A DNA stretch of 64,000 nucleotides from Brachybacterium sp. SGAir0954 (lineage in GTDB: Bacteria; Actinomycetota; Actinomycetes; Actinomycetales; Dermabacteraceae). The position numbers and the translations under genes are program-made. Shown piece after piece: positions 17,621-26,593 of the stretch (the first letter of the stretch is position 1; every line of letters starts with the position of its first letter). The notes under the pieces were generated by a model, which searched no databases, had not been told where the DNA came from, and was given only the letters and a program-made list of their open reading frames with translations. The stretch is taken from positions 1,364,001 through 1,428,000 of the forward strand of contig NZ_CP027295.1 of assembly GCF_005490785.1 (NCBI RefSeq), written 5' to 3'.

Positions 17621-20557
17621 ATGCTGTTCATGCTCCTCGCCCATCTGCTCGCCGCGCTCCTCGCGCCGCTGCTGGTGAGGATGCTGGGCCGCAACGCCTT
17701 CTACCCGCTCGCGCTCGTGCCCGCGGGCTCCGCGCTCTGGCTCGCCACGGCCTTCGACCCGGCGTCCCTCGCGAGCGCCCCGGTCGACATCTCCGCGGAC
17801 TGGATCCCGGCCTTCGGGATCGGGCTCGCCTTCCGTGTGGACACGCTGAGCTGGGTGCTCGCGCTCATCGCGACCGGGATCGGCGCGATCGTGCTCCTGT
17901 ACTGCGCCCGCTACTTCAAGGACACCGAGCCCGCGCTGGGGCGCTTCGCCGGGGTGCTCACCGCCTTCGCCGGCGCGATGGTGGGCCTCGTCCTCGCGGA
18001 CGACGTCATGGTGCTCTACACCTTCTGGGAGCTCACGACCGTCTTCTCCTACCTGCTCATCGGGCACTACCAGGAGAAGCAGTCCTCACGCCGCGCCGCG
18101 ATGAACGCGCTCGTCTCGACCACCGCGGGCGGCCTCGCGATGTTCGTGGGCCTGCTGATGCTGGGCCAGGCCGCCGGGTCCCTCCGGCTCTCCGCGATCC
18201 TCACCGACCCGATGTGGTCCGCCCCCGGCCCGTACCTCGTCACCGCCGTCGTGCTCGTGCTCGCGGGCGCCATGTCGAAGTCCGCGCTCGTGCCCACGCA
18301 CTTCTGGCTGCCCGGCGCGATGGCCGCGCCCACCCCCGTCTCCGCCTACCTCCATGCCGCCGCGATGGTGAAGGCCGGCGTGTACCTGATCCTGCGCCTC
18401 GCCCCGGCGCTGTCCGTGCTCGACGTGCTGCAGGTCGTCGTCTCGGTGATCGGGGCGGCGACGATGCTGCTGGGCGGGTGGCGCGCCCTGCGGCAGACGG
18501 ACATCAAGCTCCTGCTCGCCTACGGCACCGTCTCCCAGCTCGGCTTCCTCGCCGCGATCGGCGCCCTCGCCACGCAGGACGCGGTGCTCGCGGGGCTCGC
18601 GATGCTCGTCGCTCACGCCGTGTTCAAGGCGCCCCTGTTCATGGTCGTCGGGATCATCGACAAGAAGTTCGGCACCCGTGACCTGCGCGTCCTCTCCGGG
18701 GTGGGGCGCGCCGTGCCCGTCGTCGCCGTGATCGGCATCGTCTCGGCCGCCTCGATGGCCGCGGTGCCGCCGCTGCTGGGCTTCGTCGCGAAGGAGTCCG
18801 TGTACACGGCGCTCTGGTACGGCGGCGCCTACCAGCGGGGCCTGCTCGTCGCGCTCGTCGCGGGCTCCGTGCTCACCGTCGCCTACTCGTGGCGCTTCGT
18901 GCAGGGCGCCTTCGGTCGCTCCGCCGGTGCCCCGCGCGCCCGCACCCCGCAGATCCCCGTGCTGTTCTGGCTGCCGCCTGCCGCGATCGCGGCGCTCTCG
19001 GTGGTGCTCGTCGCCCTCGCGGGGCCGCTCGAGGACCTGCTGGCCGGCGCGGCCGCGGTGCTGCCGGAGCAGGAGACCCACGCCCACCTGCTCGTCGTGC
19101 CCCACCTGGGGGTACCGCTCCTGGCGTCCGTGGTCACCCTGGGCCTCGGCGCGCTGCTCGCGGTCGCCGCCCGCCCGGTGCAGCGGCTCCAGCGTGCGGT
19201 CTCCCCGATGACCTGGGCGCGCGAGGGGCTCCAGGAGTTCCTCGACGCGGAGCGCCTGTTCCGCCGCACGATGCGCGGCGTCGACGCGCTCGCCGTCGCC
19301 GTGACCCCGCTGTTCCAGCGCGGCTCCCTGCCGTACACGCTCGGCACGATGCTCGTCGTGATGATCGCGCTGACCGTCCCCGTCGCGCTCACCCAGGCCC
19401 CGCTGCCGCAGAACCTCGTGCCCTTCCACTCGCCGGTCGAGCTGCTCGTGCTCCCGGTCGCCGCGCTCGCCGCGATCGGCGCGGCCCGCTCCCGGCGCCG
19501 GCTGCGGGCCGTCTTCCTCATCTCCGTCACCGGCTACGGCGTCGCCGTCCTGTTCCTCGTCTCCGGTGCCCCGGACGTCGCCCTCACCCAGGTGCTCGTC
19601 GAGACCGCGATGACGGTCGTGCTCGTGCTGGTCCTGCGCCGCCTGCCCCTGCACTTCTCGCGCCGACCGCTGAGGATCGGGGCGATCGGGCGCTGGGGGA
19701 TCGCGATCGGCACGGCCGTCACCCTCTGCGGCGCGGCGCTCTACGCGGCCGACGCCCGCTACCTCGACCCGCTGGGCCCCGAGCTCATCGAGCCCGCCTA
19801 CACCTCCGGCGGCGGGCACAACGTCGTCAACGTGACCCTCGTCGACGCCCGCGTGTGGGACACCTTCGGCGAGATCACCGTGCTGCTCGTGGTCGCGACC
19901 GGCGTCGCCTCCCTCATCTTCGTCACCCGCCGCGAGCAGGGCATCTCCCGCGTGCGGGACCTGACCGCGGGCGCCTCGATCTGGCGCCGCCACCCGGACA
20001 CCCCGCTCCCGCAGAACGTCCTGAACTTCGACGCCCGCACCGACGAGGTCACCGGCGCGAACCGCTGGCGCACCTGGCTCTCCGCGGGCCTGACCCTCGC
20101 CCCCGAGCGCCGCATGGTGATCCTCGAGGTCATCACCCGCCTCGCCTTCCCGGTGATGATGATGTTCTCCGTGTACCTGCTCATGGCGGGCCACAACCTG
20201 CCCGGCGGCGGGTTCGCGGGCGGCCTCGTCGCCGGTCTCGCTCTGACCCTGCGCTATCTCGCGGGCGGCCGCTACGAGCTCACCGAGGCCGCGCCCGTCC
20301 AGGCGGGCCTCGTGCTCGGCACCGGCATGGCGATCGCCTCCGCCGCCGCGGTGCTGCCGCTGCTGTTCGGCGGCACGATCTTCCAGACCGTCACCCCGGT
20401 CCTGCACGTGCCGCTGCTGGGCGAGGTCCACCTGCCGAGCGCCCTGCTCTTCGACGTGGGCGTGTACCTCGTGGTCCTCGGCGTGATCCTCGACTTCCTG
20501 CGCACCCTCGGCGCGCAGATCGACCAGCAGCAGGAGGCGGAGTCCGATGTCCGTTAG
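17621..20557 (+). CDS. mrpA: Mrp Na+/H+ antiporter subunit A, with fused MrpB-like domain
   Basis: 978 residues, about 20 or more membrane helices. The NuoL/ND5-like antiporter module fills roughly 60-450, with the conserved Glu in TFWELTTVFSYLLIGHY near 137 and the Lys/His helix KSALVPTHFWLPGAM near 220. The last 150 residues (RMVILEVITRLAFPVMMMFSVYLLMAGHN onward, in pieces) match MrpB, so A and B are fused as in most actinobacteria; there is no separate mrpB. Mrp complexes exchange cytosolic Na+ for H+ and support alkaline and salt tolerance. ATG at 17621 is favoured by GGAG five bases upstream. First gene of the operon; overlaps mrpC by 11 bp. Confidence 0.93.
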   Translation: MLFMLLAHLLAALLAPLLVRMLGRNAFYPLALVPAGSALWLATAFDPASLASAPVDISADWIPAFGIGLAFRVDTLSWVLALIATGIGAIVLLYCARYFKDTEPALGRFAGVLTAFAGAMVGLVLADDVMVLYTFWELTTVFSYLLIGHYQEKQSSRRAAMNALVSTTAGGLAMFVGLLMLGQAAGSLRLSAILTDPMWSAPGPYLVTAVVLVLAGAMSKSALVPTHFWLPGAMAAPTPVSAYLHAAAMVKAGVYLILRLAPALSVLDVLQVVVSVIGAATMLLGGWRALRQTDIKLLLAYGTVSQLGFLAAIGALATQDAVLAGLAMLVAHAVFKAPLFMVVGIIDKKFGTRDLRVLSGVGRAVPVVAVIGIVSAASMAAVPPLLGFVAKESVYTALWYGGAYQRGLLVALVAGSVLTVAYSWRFVQGAFGRSAGAPRARTPQIPVLFWLPPAAIAALSVVLVALAGPLEDLLAGAAAVLPEQETHAHLLVVPHLGVPLLASVVTLGLGALLAVAARPVQRLQRAVSPMTWAREGLQEFLDAERLFRRTMRGVDALAVAVTPLFQRGSLPYTLGTMLVVMIALTVPVALTQAPLPQNLVPFHSPVELLVLPVAALAAIGAARSRRRLRAVFLISVTGYGVAVLFLVSGAPDVALTQVLVETAMTVVLVLVLRRLPLHFSRRPLRIGAIGRWGIAIGTAVTLCGAALYAADARYLDPLGPELIEPAYTSGGGHNVVNVTLVDARVWDTFGEITVLLVVATGVASLIFVTRREQGISRVRDLTAGASIWRRHPDTPLPQNVLNFDARTDEVTGANRWRTWLSAGLTLAPERRMVILEVITRLAFPVMMMFSVYLLMAGHNLPGGGFAGGLVAGLALTLRYLAGGRYELTEAAPVQAGLVLGTGMAIASAAAVLPLLFGGTIFQTVTPVLHVPLLGEVHLPSALLFDVGVYLVVLGVILDFLRTLGAQIDQQQEAESDVR

Positions 20558-21263
20558 CCTCGCCCTCCTGCTCACCGCCGGCGTGCTCATCGCCTGCGGC
20601 GTGTACCTCGTCCTCGAACGCACCCTCACCCGCGTGGTGCTCGGCTTCGTGCTGCTCGGCAACGGCGTGAACCTGCTGTTCGTCGTCGCGGCCGGCCGTC
20701 CCGGCACGCCGCCCTTCGAGGGCACGGCGGAGCCGTCGGAGATGACGGACCCGCTGCCGCTCGCGATGGTGCTCACCGCGATCGTCATCTCGCTCGGCGT
20801 GACCGCCTTCGGCATGGCCCTCGCCTACCGGGCCTGGCAGCTCTTCGGCCACGACGAGGTCCCCGACGACGTCGAGGACCGCCGCGTGCTGCGCCGCAGC
20901 CGCCGCCGCAGCGGGGACGCCGACGACCTCCCGTGGTCGCAGGCCCTGAGCGAGGAGGCGCGCCGCGGTGCGCTGCGCCGCTCGCAGGAGGCGGGCCGGC
21001 CCGAGGACCCGCTGGGCGACGACCTCTCCGGCGCCGAGGACGTCCCGCAGGACGCGACCGAGGCCGACGAGGGCGAGGCGCGACCCGCGCGCCGGCCCGC
21101 CGGGGCCGCGGGTGCGCGCGACGAGCCCGACGGACCCGAGGATCCCGGCGGCCCCGACGAGACCGACAGCGCGCCGACCACGGGGGATCCCGCCCAGGCG
21201 CCCGGCGCCGGGCCCGCCGTCGAGACCGACCACCACCACCGCGACGGCAGAGGGGAGGCCTGA
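20547..21263 (+). CDS. mrpC: Mrp antiporter subunit C with long charged C-terminal tail
   Basis: 238 residues. The first 105 hold three membrane helices and the NGVNLLFV segment typical of MrpC/NuoK. The remaining 130 residues are a hydrophilic tail, first Arg-rich (RRVLRRSRRRSGD) then Asp/Glu/Pro-rich and ending TDHHHRDGRGEA, predicted to be disordered and cytoplasmic. MrpC proteins usually stop at about 110-150 residues. Part of the Na+/H+ antiporter complex; ATG lies inside the mrpA end, with AGGAGG upstream. Confidence 0.92.
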   Translation: MSVSLALLLTAGVLIACGVYLVLERTLTRVVLGFVLLGNGVNLLFVVAAGRPGTPPFEGTAEPSEMTDPLPLAMVLTAIVISLGVTAFGMALAYRAWQLFGHDEVPDDVEDRRVLRRSRRRSGDADDLPWSQALSEEARRGALRRSQEAGRPEDPLGDDLSGAEDVPQDATEADEGEARPARRPAGAAGARDEPDGPEDPGGPDETDSAPTTGDPAQAPGAGPAVETDHHHRDGRGEA

Positions 21264-21266
21264 GAC

Positions 21267-22823
21267 ATGGAGCTGCTCCTCGCCCTCCCCGTCGTCCTGC
21301 CGCTCGCCGGGGCGGCCGCGACCCTGCTGCTGCGCCACCGCCACAAGGTCCAGCTGTGGCTCACGATCCTCACCCTCGCCGCGATCCTCGCGGTCGCGAT
21401 CGCGCTCATCGCGCTGGTCCCCGCGAGCGGCGTGCTCGTCCTCCAGATCGGCGACTGGACCCCCACGCAGGGGATCGTGCTGGTCGCGGACCGGATCACC
21501 GCGCTCATGCTGCTCGTCTCGAGCGCGGTGACCCTGGCGGTGCTGCTCTACTCGAGCGGCCAGACGGTCGCCGAGAACTCCGAGCGCACCCCGGTCGCGA
21601 TCTACCACCCCACGTACCTCGCGCTCGTCGCGGGGGTGTCCATGGCCTTCCTCGCGGGGGACCTGTTCAACCTCTACGTGGGCTTCGAGGTGCTGCTCGC
21701 CTCGAGCTACGTGCTGCTCACCCTGGGCGGTTCCGCGAGCCGCGTGCGCGCCGCGACGACCTACGTCATCGTCTCGCTGCTGAGCTCCGTCATCTTCCTC
21801 TCCGCGATCGCCGCGATCTACGCCGCGACCGGCACCGTCAACATGGCGATGCTCGCGGTGCGGCTCGACGGCCTGCAGGAGGGCACGCGGATGGTGCTCG
21901 AGCTGCTGCTGCTCGTCGCCTTCGCGATCAAGGCCGCGATCTTCCCGCTGAGCGCCTGGCTGCCGGACTCGTACCCCACCGCGCCGGCGCCCGTCACAGC
22001 GGTCTTCGCGGGCCTGCTCACCAAGGTCGGCATCTACGCGATCCTGCGCCTGGAGACGCTGCTCTTCCCCGCCTCGCAGCTGTCGAACCTGCTCCTCGCG
22101 GCCGCCGCGCTGAGCCTCGTGATCGGCATCCTCGGCGCGGTCGCGCAGACGGACCTCAAGCGCGTGCTGTCCTTCACCCTCGTCTCCCACATGGGCTACA
22201 TGCTGCTCGGCCTCGGCGTGAGCACCCGCCTGGGCATGACGGCGACGATCTTCTACGTCGCCCACCACATCACCGTGCAGTCCACGATGTTCCTGGTCGC
22301 GGGTCTCATCGAGCAGCGCGGCGGCACCACGAACCTCGCGCGGCTGGGCGGTCTCGCGAAGGCCGCGCCCGTGATCGCGGTGCTGTTCTTCGTGCCCGCC
22401 ATGAACCTCGCGGGCATCCCGCCGTTCTCCGGCTTCATCGGCAAGGTGGGGCTCGTCGAGGCCGGCATCGCCTACGACCGGCCCGCCGGCTGGATCCTGG
22501 TGGGGGCGAGCGTGCTGACGAGCCTGCTCACCCTGTACGCGATCGCGAAGATCTGGAACCGCGCCTTCTGGCAGGCGCCCTCGGAGGACGTCATCGCGAA
22601 CGACCATCCCGTGCCGCGCGTGATGACGGGGGCGACGACCGCCCTCGTGGCCTTCTCGGTGGGGCTCACGCTGGCCGCGGGCCCGCTCATGACCTACTCC
22701 GACGAGGCCGCCCGCGCCGTGCTCGAGCGCACCCCGTACGTCTCCGCGGTGCTCGGTGACGAGGCCGCCGGTGAGCTCCATTACCGCATCGACGACGCCG
22801 GCGAGAAGGTGGTGGAGCGATGA
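21267..22823 (+). CDS. mrpD: Mrp antiporter subunit D
   Basis: 518 residues, NuoN/NuoM-like antiporter module with about 14 membrane helices. Conserved features include FNLYVGFEVLLASSY near 132-146 with the helix-5 Glu, AAIFPLSAWLPDSYPTAP near 213-230 with the Lys/Ser/Trp loop, and the histidine pair YVAHHITVQS near 331-340. With MrpA it forms the proton-pathway pair of the complex. Starts three bases after mrpC with GGGGAGG upstream and overlaps mrpE by four bases. Confidence 0.94.
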   Translation: MELLLALPVVLPLAGAAATLLLRHRHKVQLWLTILTLAAILAVAIALIALVPASGVLVLQIGDWTPTQGIVLVADRITALMLLVSSAVTLAVLLYSSGQTVAENSERTPVAIYHPTYLALVAGVSMAFLAGDLFNLYVGFEVLLASSYVLLTLGGSASRVRAATTYVIVSLLSSVIFLSAIAAIYAATGTVNMAMLAVRLDGLQEGTRMVLELLLLVAFAIKAAIFPLSAWLPDSYPTAPAPVTAVFAGLLTKVGIYAILRLETLLFPASQLSNLLLAAAALSLVIGILGAVAQTDLKRVLSFTLVSHMGYMLLGLGVSTRLGMTATIFYVAHHITVQSTMFLVAGLIEQRGGTTNLARLGGLAKAAPVIAVLFFVPAMNLAGIPPFSGFIGKVGLVEAGIAYDRPAGWILVGASVLTSLLTLYAIAKIWNRAFWQAPSEDVIANDHPVPRVMTGATTALVAFSVGLTLAAGPLMTYSDEAARAVLERTPYVSAVLGDEAAGELHYRIDDAGEKVVER

Positions 22824-23356
22824 CCCGCACGTTCGGCGACCTGCGCCGCTCCTGGGTGGGGCTGCTCCTGGCGGTCGCCGTGTGGTGCCTGCTGTGGGGC
22901 GCGGTCGACCTCAAGACGGTCCTCGGCGGCCTGCTCGTCGCGGCGCTCGTCATGGTGCTGTTCCCGATGCCGCCCGTCGGCCACGAGCTGACGCTGCGGC
23001 CGCTGCGCTTCGCGTCGTTCCTCGTGCGCTTCCTCGCCGACCTCATGGTCTCCGCGGTCCAGGTGGGCTGGTACGCGATCCGACCCGCGGGACAGCCGCC
23101 GAGCTCGGTGATCGCGGTGACCCTCGCGAGCCGCTCCGACTTCTTCCTCACCATGACCGCCGTGCTCGCGACCCTCATCCCCGGTTCCGTCGTGGTCGAG
23201 GCGCAGCGGGCCACGGGCACCCTCTTCCTCCACGTCATCGGCGCGGCGGACGAGGAGCAGGCGGAGGCGCAGCGCGAGGCGACCCGGGCGCAGGAGCGGC
23301 GGCTGCTGCTCGCCCTCGCCCGCCGCGAGGTGCTCGAGGAGGCGGGACTGCGATGA
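22820..23356 (+). CDS. mrpE: Mrp antiporter subunit E
   Basis: 178 residues with two or three N-terminal membrane helices and a soluble C-terminal part. VQVGWYAIRP and the region SVIAVTLASRSDFFLTMTA are typical of MrpE. It is needed for assembly or stability of the Mrp complex. Overlaps mrpD and mrpF by ATGA. Confidence 0.92.
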   Translation: MTRTFGDLRRSWVGLLLAVAVWCLLWGAVDLKTVLGGLLVAALVMVLFPMPPVGHELTLRPLRFASFLVRFLADLMVSAVQVGWYAIRPAGQPPSSVIAVTLASRSDFFLTMTAVLATLIPGSVVVEAQRATGTLFLHVIGAADEEQAEAQREATRAQERRLLLALARREVLEEAGLR

Positions 23357-23898
23357 CCCCCGTCGACATCGCCCTGCTCGTGCTCGGCGGCGTGCTCGCC
23401 CTCACCGCGATCGCGGTCGTGGTGCGCATGATCATCGGCCCCACGATCCTGGACCGCGCCGTCGCCACCGACATGCTCGTGGTGCTGCTGGTGCTCGCCC
23501 TCGCCCTGTACACGGCGCACGCCCACGCCGCCTGGGCCGTGCCCTCGATGCTCACCCTCACGGGCCTCGCCTTCATCGGCACCGTCACCTTCGCGCGCTT
23601 CGTGGCGCGCGAGGACCCGGCACGCGCGGGCCGGCGCACGCACGGGGAGGCCTCCGCGACGGGCGGATTCCGGGCGCTCGACCTCGAGCAGCCCGGGAGG
23701 GTCGCCGGCGGGGACGACGGGAACAGTCCCGAGGGGGCCGACGGCGGTGCGGCCGACGGCGCGAACACCTGGCAGGACGTCGAGGTGGGGGAGGAGATCC
23801 CCGTCAACGCCCACGAGGACGCCGACGGCGGACCGGGGCCGGTGGACGAGGACGACGAGCTCGTTGAGGGCTTCGGCCGTGAGGAGGGCCCGCGATGA
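23353..23898 (+). CDS. mrpF: Mrp antiporter subunit F with long acidic tail
   Basis: 181 residues; the first 90 are the normal MrpF, three helices with the conserved RMIIGPTILDRAVATDM segment near 22-38. The other 90 residues are an added hydrophilic tail rich in Gly, Asp and Glu (for example GPVDEDDELVEGF). Usual family length is about 90. Translationally coupled to E and G by ATGA overlaps. Confidence 0.92.
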   Translation: MTPVDIALLVLGGVLALTAIAVVVRMIIGPTILDRAVATDMLVVLLVLALALYTAHAHAAWAVPSMLTLTGLAFIGTVTFARFVAREDPARAGRRTHGEASATGGFRALDLEQPGRVAGGDDGNSPEGADGGAADGANTWQDVEVGEEIPVNAHEDADGGPGPVDEDDELVEGFGREEGPR

Positions 23899-24497
23899 CC
23901 GCGCTCGAGATCCTCGCCGTGGCGCTCATGTCCCTCGGCGTGCTGCTCACGGTCGTCGCCGCCGTGGGCCTGCACCGCTTCGACGGCGTGCTCGCCCGCA
24001 TGCACGCGACCTCGAAGCCGCAGACCCTGGGGCTCATGCTCGTGTTCGGCGGCGTCGCCCTGCTCGTGGGCTCCTGGGCGCTCGCGGGGATGCTCGTGCT
24101 CGTGCTCGTCGCGCAGATGCTCACGGTCCCCGTGGCGAGCACGATGGTGGGCCGCGCCGCGTTCCGCCGCGGCTTCGTGCGCGGGGGCGAGTACGCGATC
24201 GACGAGCTCACCCCGCGCCTCGCGGACGCGGGCGACGAGGACGACGACGAGGACGGCTTCCTCGACGAGGGCGACGACCCGCACGAGGGCCTCGCGGCGC
24301 AGGCGGAGGACCACCGCTTCCCCGAGAACGTCGTCGCGGCGGAGGACGCCGCGGGCGCCGTCATCGACCGCAACTGGGACGAGCCCGAGGACGAGGACGA
24401 CGGCCTCGGCCCGGACCCCGAGAGCTACGACCTCGACCTGGGCGACGAGACCGAGCGCGAGGCCGAGGAGGTCGCGGAGCGCGACGCGCGCCGCTGA
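23895..24497 (+). CDS. mrpG: Mrp antiporter subunit G with long acidic tail
   Basis: 200 residues; the first 105 are MrpG (three helices, LHRFDGVLARMHATSKPQTLG near 28-48). The tail holds dense acidic runs (DEDDDEDGFLDEGDD, EPEDEDDGLG) and is surely cytoplasmic and disordered. MrpG proteins are usually about 110-130 residues. Last gene of the operon; a 31-bp gap separates it from the convergent fhs gene. Confidence 0.92.
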   Translation: MTALEILAVALMSLGVLLTVVAAVGLHRFDGVLARMHATSKPQTLGLMLVFGGVALLVGSWALAGMLVLVLVAQMLTVPVASTMVGRAAFRRGFVRGGEYAIDELTPRLADAGDEDDDEDGFLDEGDDPHEGLAAQAEDHRFPENVVAAEDAAGAVIDRNWDEPEDEDDGLGPDPESYDLDLGDETEREAEEVAERDARR

Positions 24498-24528
24498 CCC
24501 CCTCCCGGCGCGGGATCGATGAGGTCCG

Positions 24529-26199
24529 TCAGAAGAGCCCGCGGGCGGTGCCGTCGGCCTCGACCCCCATGCGCAGGGCGGCCGGCTCCTTCGGCAGCCC
24601 CGGCATGGTCATCACCGCGCCGGTGAGCGCGACGACGAAGCCCGCGCCGATCCGCGGCACGAGGTCGCGCACGTGGAGCGTGTGGCCGTCCGGGGCGCCG
24701 AGCGCGGTCGGGTCCTCGGAGAAGGAGTACTGCGTCTTCGCCATGCACACGGGGAGCGTGTCCCAGCCGTGGCGCCGCAGCATCCGCAGCTGGGCGGGGG
24801 CGCGGTCGGTCAGGAGCACCTCGCCCGCGCCGTAGACCTCGGTCGCGATCGTGCGGATCGAGGCCTCCACGCCGTCGGCGGGGTCGTAGAGCGGGCGGTA
24901 GTCCGAGCCCTCCTCGAGCACGGCGAGGACCTCCTCGGCGAGGGCGCGCCCGCCCTCGCCGCCGGAGGCCCACACCTCGGAGAGCGCCGCCCGGCATCCC
25001 TGCCCGCGGGCCCAGTCGAGCACCGCGTCGATCTCGGCCTCGGTGTCCGTGGGGAAGCGGTTCAGGGCGATGACGGGCTCCAGGCCGAAGCGCCGCAGGT
25101 TCTCGACGTGGCGGCGCAGGTTCGCGGTGCCGCGCAGAGCGGCGTCGACGTCCTCCGCGGCGAGGTCGTCCTTCGCGAGGCCGCCGTGCATCTTCAGCGC
25201 CCGCACCGTCGCGACGAGCACCGCCGCGTCGGGGTGGAGGCCGCCCAGGCGGGCCTTGATGTCGAGGAACTTCTCCGCCCCGAGGTCCGAGCCGAAGCCG
25301 GCCTCGGTGACGACCACCTCGGAGAGGTCCAGGGCAAGGCGGGTCGCGGCGAGGGAGTTGCAGCCGTGGGCGATGTTCGCGAAGGGGCCGCCGTGCACGA
25401 GTGCGGGGGTGCCGCCGAGGGTCTGCACGAGGTTCGGCAGCAGCGCGTCCTTGAGCAGCAGCGTGATCGCGCCCGCGACGCCGAGGTCGCCGGCGGTGAC
25501 GGGGGAGCGGTCGTAGCGGAAGCCCACGACGATCCGGGCGATGCGGCGCTCGAGGTCGGCGACGTCGGTCGCGAGGCACAGGATCGCCATGATCTCCGAG
25601 GCGACGACGATGTCGAAGCCGTCCTCGCGCGGCACGCCCTGGGTGGGGCCGCCGAGGCCGACGACGACATGGCGCAGGGCGCGGTCGTTGACGTCGACGA
25701 CGCGCCGCCACTGGACCCGACGGGGATCGATGCCGAGCTCGTTGCCCTGGTGGAGGTGGTTGTCCACGAGGGCGGCGAGCGTGTTGTTCGCGATCTGGAT
25801 CGCGTGGAAGTCGCCCGTGAAGTGGAGGTTGATGTTCTCCATCGGCACCACCTGGGCGTGGCCGCCGCCGGTCGCGCCGCCCTTGACGCCCATCACGGGG
25901 CCGAGCGCCGGCTCCCGCAGCGCGACCATGGTCCGCCTCCCGGCGAGGGAGAGGGCGTCGGCGAGGCCCACGGTCGTCGTCGACTTCCCCTCGCCCGCGG
26001 GGGTGGGGGACATGGCGGAGACGAGCACGAGCTTCCCGGTGCCGCCCGACGGGGTCACGCGCGAGCGGTCCACCTTCGCGATGTGGTGGCCGTGGGGGAT
26101 CAGCGCCTCCTCGGGGATACCCGCGCGGGCGGCGATCTCGGCGATGGGGCGCAGCGCCGCGGCCTGGGCGATGGCGAGATCCGGGTTCTCGGACGGCAT
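24529..26199 (-). CDS. fhs: Formate-tetrahydrofolate ligase
   Basis: 556 residues, the normal length. It makes 10-formyl-tetrahydrofolate from formate, ATP and THF, feeding purine and formyl-Met synthesis. The ATP loop [13 protein letters not shown] lies at 64-76; further family signatures are FTGDFHAI and [16 protein letters not shown] near 130-155, and a C-terminal [16 protein letters not shown] with [15 protein letters not shown] at 26199 has AGAGGAA five bases before it. The 240 bp upstream of it, to tRNA-Glu, hold no gene that I can support. Confidence 0.95.
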   Translation of the reverse strand: MPSENPDLAIAQAAALRPIAEIAARAGIPEEALIPHGHHIAKVDRSRVTPSGGTGKLVLVSAMSPTPAGEGKSTTTVGLADALSLAGRRTMVALREPALGPVMGVKGGATGGGHAQVVPMENINLHFTGDFHAIQIANNTLAALVDNHLHQGNELGIDPRRVQWRRVVDVNDRALRHVVVGLGGPTQGVPREDGFDIVVASEIMAILCLATDVADLERRIARIVVGFRYDRSPVTAGDLGVAGAITLLLKDALLPNLVQTLGGTPALVHGGPFANIAHGCNSLAATRLALDLSEVVVTEAGFGSDLGAEKFLDIKARLGGLHPDAAVLVATVRALKMHGGLAKDDLAAEDVDAALRGTANLRRHVENLRRFGLEPVIALNRFPTDTEAEIDAVLDWARGQGCRAALSEVWASGGEGGRALAEEVLAVLEEGSDYRPLYDPADGVEASIRTIATEVYGAGEVLLTDRAPAQLRMLRRHGWDTLPVCMAKTQYSFSEDPTALGAPDGHTLHVRDLVPRIGAGFVVALTGAVMTMPGLPKEPAALRMGVEADGTARGLF

Positions 26200-26384
26200 C
26201 GGTTCCTCTTTCTCGGGACGGAGGCGGTCCTGGGACGGCGGCGGCGCCGGCGGGTGGCCGGCAGTCCTCACCCTAGGGTCGTGGCGCGGGGCGCGCGGCG
26301 GCTTCGCCGGGTTCCGGCCCGGTGGTCCCGGTGGCCCCGGAGGCGCCGACGGTGTCGGGTGCGCCGCATCGCGGCGGGGACGTC

Positions 26385-26414
26385 TCGCACGCGGGTCTCG
26401 GGCATGGGTATGCT
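26385..26414 (+). promoter_or_regulatory. Candidate tRNA-Glu promoter
   Basis: TCGCAC (26385-26390), 18 bases, TATGCT (26409-26414), then 25 bases to the tRNA. A 12-bp inverted repeat with one bulge (GGCCCGGGCAGC with GCTGCCCCGGGCC, 26416-26442) overlaps the leader and the first tRNA bases; it may help 5' processing. Confidence 0.45.
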
Positions 26415-26439
26415 CGGCCCGGGCAGCTCGCTGCCCCGG

Positions 26440-26512
26440 GCCCCCATCGTCTAGCGGCCCAGGACACTGGCCTTTCACGCCGGCGACACGGGTTCGAATC
26501 CCGTTGGGGGTA
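26440..26512 (+). tRNA. tRNA-Glu (anticodon TTC), prophage integration site
   Basis: 73 bases: acceptor GCCCCCA/TGGGGGT, D arm, anticodon stem CTGGC/GCCGG around CTTTCAC (anticodon TTC), T arm CGGGTTCGAATCCCG, discriminator A, no encoded CCA. The gene is intact; the prophage begins just after it, so the phage must supply an identical 3' end. Confidence 0.95.
26480..26512 (+). other. Inferred attL core in the 3' half of tRNA-Glu
   Basis: A tyrosine integrase gene starts 81 bases after the tRNA and points away from it, the usual layout of attL. The core should be part of the anticodon-arm to 3'-end segment, which the phage must duplicate at attR. No second copy of the tRNA 3' end was noticed up to 64 kb, so exact borders cannot be set. 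Confidence 0.55.
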
Positions 26513-26542
26513 CTGCTGTTGATGCAGGTCAGGCCGAATGTC

Positions 26543-26592
26543 TGACCCCTCCGGTAGTCTTAGGTACACAGCCCAGGACACAGGAGGGGTCA
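26543..26592. repeat. Perfect 10-bp inverted repeat around the integrase leader
   Basis: TGACCCCTCC (26543-26552) and GGAGGGGTCA (26583-26592) are exact inverted copies separated by 30 bases. The right arm contains the integrase Shine-Dalgarno sequence AGGAGGGG, one base before the ATG region at 26594. It could be an RNA stem that hides the ribosome site or a two-site operator. Confidence 0.75.
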
Positions 26593-26593
26593 C

